From positions 7,394,259 to 7,458,258 of the forward strand of contig OX442320.1 in the NCBI GenBank assembly GCA_949358305.1: 64,000 nt of DNA, in the 5' to 3' direction. The translations under genes were made by a program, and so were the position numbers. This DNA comes from Strigamia acuminata. Lineage: Eukaryota > Arthropoda > Chilopoda > Geophilomorpha > Linotaeniidae. The notes below the pieces were generated by a model. It ran no database searches and was not told the DNA's origin. It saw nothing but the letters and a program-made list of their open reading frames with translations. Every line of letters starts with the position of its first letter. Position 1 is the first letter of the stretch. Shown here piece after piece: positions 57,501 to 64,000 of this stretch.

Positions 57501-60084
57501 TTTTCCAATTTCTTTTAAAGATTAGTAAAAATCACCAGTTTTTTAAAAGCAGGCATTTCTTCCGTCGGCTGTTCGAGGGGCCCATTGGGATGAGAAGTGC
57601 TTTCACTATTTCTTCGATTTCCGAGCACGAGTTCTTTCAAACCGGCTTCCAATTCCTGAACATTGCAAGCTTGCCCAGACATAGCTAATAAAAAAAAATT
57701 ATTTTATAAAAATTTAATATTTAATAAAAAAAAAAAATTAATACTGACTCAGCTCTTGTAAATTATTCTTAAATTTCTTATCATCGGAATAGTTTTCGGA
57801 TTTCGCATTCTGCAGCAGATCCATTATGTGTTTACCACAATTCCCATCCGACTCTTGCACTATCGGTGTGAAATAAGCTTCATTACCACCACCTAAATTA
57901 AAATATTAATTAAAAAAAATTAAACAAACATTTTTAATAAAGATAACAAACCATTAAGCAAATTTCCCAACTCCTCCTGTAACGAAGATCGACGACTTCC
58001 ACTCGTACTTCCGCAAACCGGAGATTCAACACGAAAAAATTGAGAAAACCGACTTCCACTCGATCCAGCACTGCCACTTGTGCCGCCCCATGGTTCAGGA
58101 AGCGTCCCGTTTTGCTATTAAAAAAAATAAAATTCAAAATTTTATAACAAAAAACATAAACCCGAACAAACGCAACAATACCTGAAACATTCCAGGCATG
58201 GAATCAAATTCAAACATTTTATTCAGATCAAATTCTTGACTACTCTTATTTTCAGCCGTCTTTGCGCCCTCCTTCGACGGCGTACCTCCACTATCCGTCG
58301 ACTTATCTAAAAAAAAAAAATACAATTAATAAATTAATTTAATTTAATTTAATTAAATTTAAAAAAAAATTACTATTAATATTTTTTCCATTTTCCTTCT
58401 CGTCGTCGCCTTCCCGCTCGTCTTCCTCTGGAATATCGCTCTCTTCGGTCATAACTTTATTTTTCCTCCAATTACTACTCCGTCGTCGCCGTTTACCTTT
58501 CGGCTCGCTGCTTTCCTCCTTGTCCACATCCATCTTCTCCTCCTGCTCCTCCTCTGGAATGTCTTCAAAACCGTGCAACTCGATCGTGTCCGACTGACTC
58601 GTCGGTCCCCCGCTGAACCATTCGGGCTCCTCCTCTTCTTCGATTCGATGTTGTCGATTCCGCCCGCTTTTCCTCTCGCCGTAGCCGGACGATCGGTTAC
58701 TGTATCGCATCTCGCGCTCGTCTCTTTCCAACCGGTCGCGTTCGCGACGGTCGTTGGTGCGAAAGCCGAACTCTTGACCACGACCATCTCGATCGCGGGA
58801 AATGATGCGACCGCTGCCAATACGACGTCCTGGATCACGATAAGATTCGTTGCTTCTCGAATCGGCTGGTGATTCCGGGCGCCGAGTCGCAGCGGTTTGC
58901 TGACTGACATGACAGCCCGTTCCAAAACTGCGTCGTTGCGGACTAAGAACGATGTCGTCATGTTCCTCGCGGAGTCGTTCCTTCGGATCCGACGGTCGCC
59001 GTTTGTTCGCGATCCTGCCGCCGAGATCGCGCTCAACGTCCACCCTTTTCAGTTTTGCTTCTTCGACTGGCGATTCCGACCGTCGTTTTCCAAGAAACCA
59101 TCGTTCGGGGTCCCACATTCCAGACGCACTGAAATAAAAACGGAAATTTTTTTTTCAATTAAAATCGTTGATTTTTGGGGGGAATTCGATCTCACTTGTT
59201 ATAAATAGGGTCAAGGCAAGAAGGACGCAACTTTGAAAGAGAACTAGTAGAAATCTCGACGAGTTGTTTCTGAAAAATAATTTAATTAATCAATTATTTG
59301 GATTTATTTATTTTTTAAATCGATTTACCCTAGTGTAACTGTACTGAGGAAGTTTTGGAGGGTCTGTCTGGGAAGCTGAGATTGAAGTATCACCATTTTC
59401 TAACACCGGACTGATTCGTTGATCTTTATCTGGAAAAATCAAAAATTTTAAATTAATTAATATTTTATTTTTGTTGAAAAAAAAAAAATCAAAAATTTAA
59501 AAATCCAAGCCGACATTTTTTTTAAATTAAATTAAATTAAATAAATAAATACGACACGCAAAATTAGGCTTAAAACCTACCACGTCTAAAAGACCAATTT
59601 TCCCGAAGTTGTGAATAATGTTTGAGGAGAATTTGGAACAAAAACTGCTCGATTCGCATGTTTTTGTATATAACCGAAGAAAATTGAACCAAAAATCGTA
59701 CAAATTTTTTTTTTCCAACCGAAAAATATATCAAATAAAACGTGGCTTGTAATTGACACACTTAACGCGAGTTAAGCAACCGGCCAAATGGCATTTCTCG
59801 TTCGTTTTCGTGCGATAAACGGCGCGACGACGTTCATTATTCGCCAATGAAAACACAATATTCAAATTACGCGAATTAACTATTTAAATTATGACATGAC
59901 ATCAACAAATGATTAATTTTTTCTCTAGTTCAAGGATATTAATTTTTCGTCTCGGTTTCGGCCCGGCGTAATGTGCGTTTATCGAGGGATTGCTAGTAAA
60001 ATATAAGGAGGTTTAATCGAGTTCTTGCAAACTTTTACCTGATCCATCAGCTGTCGTTTCTTTGAAAGTCTGTTTTTGTGCCAT
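54522..60084 (-). CDS. EIF4ENIF1: eIF4E transporter (4E-T, EIF4ENIF1 family)
   Basis: 4E-T binds the cap-binding protein eIF4E, shuttles it and represses mRNAs in P-bodies with DDX6, LSM14 and CCR4-NOT. Exon 1 starts at ATG 60084 (MAQKQTFKETTADGS). The canonical eIF4E-binding motif YxxxxL-phi is present as YTRKQLV, split by the intron between the exons at about 59427-59335 and 59272-59195. Family signature WDPERWF follows (59113), then an Arg/Glu/Asp-rich segment. About nine further exons are Gln- and Pro-rich, with poly-Q near 56440, RPLHGQGIMHTQ, and the C-terminal SNLAKWFGNDILQQKLPDLP typical of 4E-T. The stop is at 54522. Introns are 50-110 bases except the first (about 0.6 kb). Confidence 0.93.
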
Positions 60085-60966
60085 TTTGATGTTGGGGTTT
60101 GTTGAGCACGTTTAATCTATTTCTCACTTGATTCGCCCGTCCGTCACAATATTTACACGAAATGAAGGTTTATCAAGCTTTAGCTAGCGCGTAGGAAGCA
60201 TTTTTTAAGGAAATGACAAAGGAAAAAGGACATAATATTCCAACTGATGCAAAAATAGAAAATGTCGGAGTTGTAAGTTCCCGGATGTTGACCTTATTCA
60301 TGGCGACTCAAGTCCCACGTAGATGGTCCATCTGCTCGGAAATGTTTACCGATCGAATTTGTTTATATTGTTACGTAATTATTTCATCCATTTTAAATTC
60401 ATGTATTTTAAAAATAAATTCTACTTAATTAGAAATTTTATTCAAAAATTTTGTGGGCACGCTTAATAGTTTGAAAATAGAAAATGACTTTTTTTGTATG
60501 TTTATTTAACGAATTTGTCGCGGAATTTTATTTTTAAATATTAAATCTCTTAATTAAACTATTTTTATTAACATTTTTTAATTAGAACAAACATTTATTG
60601 CGGGGTGGAGGGGGGGCGTATGATTACGAGTGTATGACGTAACCAAATAAAGTATAAACTGCAAACTATTCCCACTAGAGCTCGCTAATAAAACGACTTC
60701 CATGTTCATTAAATTGTGAAATTAATTTTATTTTCCTTGAAAAAAGAATGTTAACAGTAACAGTTCATCAACATTAATTTCGACTTGTGATATCAACACA
60801 TTCAACTGCAATACACCAATAAAATTAATACAATAATTAAAAAATATTAACCATAATAAGCATTAGTATCAAAGTCTTCTGTTTAGTACAATTTAATCTT
60901 CATTAAACAAATATACATCACATGTCTTTCCTCTCCAGCCTTTAATAATAAAATGGAAGGCGAAAT
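60085..60966. other. intergenic between 4E-T 5' end and ANKRD13 3' end
   Basis: AT-rich. A G-run (GGGGTGGAGGGGGGGCGT) lies near 60602. A plus-strand frame at 60213-60428 has no supporting feature. Confidence 0.5.
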
Positions 60967-63900
60967 TTATTTTTCGATGAGACTTAATTCTAAAATTCTT
61001 CTCATGGTTTCCTCCTCTTCATTTCTCTGCCTCTCAGCTTCTTCCTGCTCCTTAGCGGACAAAGCCAACGCCAGTTTCAGCTGATCTTCCATAACACTCT
61101 CAGTAAATTCATTTCTACTGTTAATCTGCGAGGTATCCTCGCTAATAACAGTACTACCCGAGGAACTAAGGGCCAAACTCTCTTGAATAGCCCTAAAAAA
61201 TATCAAAACAAATATTTAATCAATTTCTTTGAATGAAATTAAATTTTAAAACCAATTTAAAAAAAAACCTCTGTAAAAATTGTTCTTCGTCATTCGGCAA
61301 ATCAGGTGTTGAAGGCCGGGACGGACGTTGATTCTTCAGAGCTTCCCAAATAGTCACCTAAGAAAAAAATGAATAAAAATGAATAAAAAGCAATAAAAAG
61401 CAATAAAAAGCAATAAAAATGAATAAAAACTAATGAAAATCAATAAAAATTAACGAAAATCAATGAAAATCAATAAAAATTAACGAAAATCAATGAAAAT
61501 CAATAAAATAGTAAGAAAAATGAATAAAAATACTAATAAAAATGAATAAAAACTAATAAAAACCATTACAAATTAATGAATAAAAACTAATAAAAACCAT
61601 TACAAATTAATGAATAAAAACTAATAAAAAGCATTACAAATTAATGAAAAAATTAATAGAAACGAATAAAAACTAATAAAAATTAAAATCAAAATCAAAA
61701 TCAATAGAAATTAATAACAAATACAAATGAGAATGGGTTTTGATATTTCTTTATTCTACCTGATCTTCTTCGCTGCCCGCGTCCATCAGGCTCTGCTGAA
61801 TGGCGAATTGCAGCAACTCGTCGTCTTCATCCAGCGCGAATTGTCTCCTCAGATCGCTGCCTGCAAGGCATGGCGAACGTTCACACTGTTTTAAATGTTA
61901 ACAAGCTTAAACTTGCATTCAATCATTTGACAACACCTAAGTCCAAGTTTCATGACTGAAAGCGGGACTTAGTTTTCATTTTCAGGGTACCTAGTCACAG
62001 GACCCGTCGAAACTTGCGCTACAATAATCTACACATTCATTACCATTCATTACCACTAGACACGAACACCGAGCCTAAATCTCACCTAAACGCATGTACC
62101 CTGAAGGAGGCTCGAAACAAACGTCGTCTAAAACGCACGACACTCGGTTGTCGTCACTCACGCTCGTCACTCCCGACACCGTCTCGTCCATTGAAAAAAT
62201 ATTTCCAAACGTAATTCGCGCGTTTAACACGTGAAATAACGGAATTTCTGCCACAACAAACAACAAAATTTCAATTTCAATTAATTAAATTTAATTTAAT
62301 TTAATTAATTGCCTATTTTTACGGGGAATCCTGCCGGTAACTGCAACGTAATAAAATCCTTCAACTTGGCAAAATGTGAGCTGTTAATCGCCATTAGATC
62401 AACTATGGGCATAATCTGTGAAATAATGGAAGAAAATCAATAAAATGTAAATTTTAAGTGCAATTAATTACTTGTTCCGGTAACGATAAGGGGTAATCGT
62501 CGCACAACCACAAGTTGGCCTTGAATTTCTGCGTTTTGATGGTCATTTCGACCGGTCGACCGATGTCTTTCCCTCGCAGATCCATTTGGGAATTAAAATA
62601 CTCTTCCGGACTGATATTGCAAGGGTTTCCGGACGTGCTCGCGACTTCCTACAAAGACGAAATGTAGTATAAAAACAAATGTTGTCGTCTAATTAATCAA
62701 TTTAACTGATTAACTATTTCAATTGATTAACGATACTCCACCCCATTAGTTAATGGAGCTGTTGACATCCGTTCTTCGCTCTCCGCGATTCCCAGGAAAG
62801 ACTGTAAAGGTGATTTCGGTGATTTGTTCCTCGCTTTGTCGGCTTCTGTTAAGTGCTCGGTCCTCGTTTTCGTCACCAATTCCACATTATTTGCATTATA
62901 AACTTTACACTCGTGGCCGTTCACCGCTTCCACTTTGTCGCTGCGCCAACCCCAAATTCCGCTTTTATTTCTAGAAAATTAAAATTATTTTTTAAAAAAA
63001 TTTGTAAAAATTCGTATTAAATTAAATTGTATTAATTGTGGGACCTTTCAAAACTAATTTTATCCGTGTCCACGTATGTTGTTACGATCGGTCCGGTCAA
63101 CCGGGCCGAAACTACATCCTCGGGTGGTCTCATGAATGCAACATCGTCCGAAGCCATGTGCATTTGTTCCACGTAAACTTGTTTCGTATCGTGGTCTATT
63201 TCCATCATAACGGCTGAATCGCCTAAATTTGATACGTCAAAATGTAAATAAATGCGACATTTTTGTTTTCAAGATGGCGGCTTCCTACTCTGTCCTTTAA
63301 AAATATAGCTCCTATTTCCGCGCTGCCAATTTGTTTGGTCAAATCCGAGTAAAGTTGTGTCAATCCTTACGTTTGATCCTAAAAAAATAAATGTTTTGAT
63401 TAAATTAAATTTTAAAAACGTTAATTCGATTGGATTTACCGCTTTTGTACACCTTATATGTGTCGCTCGGGCACATTCTGGATACGAGCGGAACTAAATA
63501 AAAATTTAACCTTAAAAAAATAATTTAATTTTAATTCATTTAACTTACCCCAACTCGTGAATTCCCATTTCATTTCAACGTAAAAATCAGGTGCCTAGAA
63601 AGCAAAACAAAAAAAATCAAACACACCGGTAATAACTCCCAAACTCAAATTCTTACATCTCTTAATTTCGCCAAAAGTTCTGGAATTCCGCATAATCTGC
63701 TGCTGTATCTTTGAAAATCTCGCCATTCCAACACCAACTGAAGTAATTCAGGATCTCCCGTAGCCACAGCTTCCTGCACAACTAAAATATTGTGGTTTTT
63801 CAAAATAATTTTACAAATTTCCAACAAAAAGAAAAAATAAAAGAGAAATGCAATACTAGGAAATAGTAATAAATGTCACGTTGTGTTTCAGCCAGAGTTA

Positions 63901-64000
63901 TGATTATATCTATATCGAATTTCCACATCAACTGAAAACAGCAGGAGCTTCAGAAAATAACAATTCCATATTCCGCTAACGTTTTGTGCAAACGACCAAA
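60967..64000 (-). CDS. ANKRD13: ankyrin repeat domain-containing protein 13 family, partial at the 5' end
   Basis: ANKRD13 proteins bind Lys63-ubiquitin chains through UIM motifs and regulate endocytosis of receptors such as EGFR at the plasma membrane and late endosomes. The exon near 63830-63655 has the end of the ankyrin region ([29 protein letters not shown]). EMKWEFTSW and [19 protein letters not shown] at 63570-63430 mark the conserved domain following it. The [14 protein letters not shown] segment is at about 62570, with downstream [12 protein letters not shown]. At the C-terminus are three UIM-like helices: [19 protein letters not shown] (about 61800), [15 protein letters not shown] (across the intron at 61200-61270) and [15 protein letters not shown] with [12 protein letters not shown]. 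The stop TAA is at 60967. The N-terminal ankyrin repeats lie beyond the right edge, and the paralogue (A/B/D or C) cannot be fixed. Confidence 0.9.
61360..61725. repeat. AT-rich simple repeat in an ANKRD13 intron
   Basis: Irregular repeats of AATGAATAAAAACTAATAAA and AATCAATGAAAATCAATAAA fill the intron between the last UIM-coding exons. Longer sub-blocks (for example ACCATTACAAATTAATGAAT) are duplicated in tandem about three times near 61560-61650. Confidence 0.85.

Noticed and set aside
58449..59208. Alternative frames across the Arg/Glu-rich 4E-T exon on both strands
   Set aside because: The low-complexity codon pattern keeps several frames open. The WDPERW frame is the conserved one.

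Overview
The window is nuclear DNA of an animal. It is AT-rich (about two thirds A+T by eye), has many short GT-AG introns (mostly 50-100 bases), and carries metazoan housekeeping genes: gamma-glutamyltransferase, Mediator MED31, TBCCD1, Integrator INTS2, 4E-T and ANKRD13. It also has DEG/ENaC channels and a dense mix of Ty3/gypsy, Tc1/mariner-like, MITE, SINE and minisatellite repeats. The compact introns and the repeats would suit a small-genome arthropod such as a springtail, but nothing in the sequence fixes the taxon, so that is only a weak inference.

Layout. Positions 1-3021 (minus): an unrecognised, probably spliced gene with a DnaJ-like CxxCxGxG zinc motif and two overlapping reading frames, ending inside a 34-bp minisatellite. 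Positions 3580-4542: two abutting MITEs. Positions 4540-8421 (minus): a broken Ty3/gypsy pol whose RNase H and integrase are separated by a proline-rich segment with five AT-hooks. Positions 8422-8621: a 200-N gap. Positions 8622-17401: a unit bounded by two apparently identical LTRs that has no pol. It holds a gag-like reading frame, an 11-copy array of about 127 bp built of short hairpins, and many scattered palindromes. Positions 17.4-24.2 kb: gene-poor, with a decayed thymidine kinase, repeated Cys-rich exon-like segments, a minisatellite and a 757-bp fold-back element.

Positions 24.3-29.8 kb (minus): two DEG/ENaC channel units that are joined in one open exon, so that one gene appears to encode a tandem (four-membrane-segment) channel. 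Positions 30.5-33.7 kb: transposon debris, a tRNA-like SINE and a small Cys-rich secreted-type gene. After that come a Kazal-like inhibitor lacking the C2-C4 pair (34.0 kb, plus), gamma-glutamyltransferase (35.2-38.5 kb, minus) and MED31 (40.8-41.3 kb, minus). Next are two convergent secreted-protein genes made almost wholly of tiny, phase-0 exons (42.1-44.6 kb), then TBCCD1 (45.1-47.7 kb, plus), INTS2 (47.9-52.0 kb, minus), 4E-T (54.5-60.1 kb, minus) and the 3' part of an ANKRD13 gene (61.0-64.0 kb, minus).

The housekeeping genes work in separate processes: transcription (MED31), snRNA 3'-end processing (INTS2), mRNA repression and decay (4E-T), ubiquitin-dependent endocytosis (ANKRD13), centrosome/Golgi positioning (TBCCD1) and glutathione metabolism (GGT). 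The most unusual features are the fused DEG/ENaC gene, the pair of symmetric micro-exon genes, the AT-hook-bearing gypsy pol and the hairpin-rich LTR unit.
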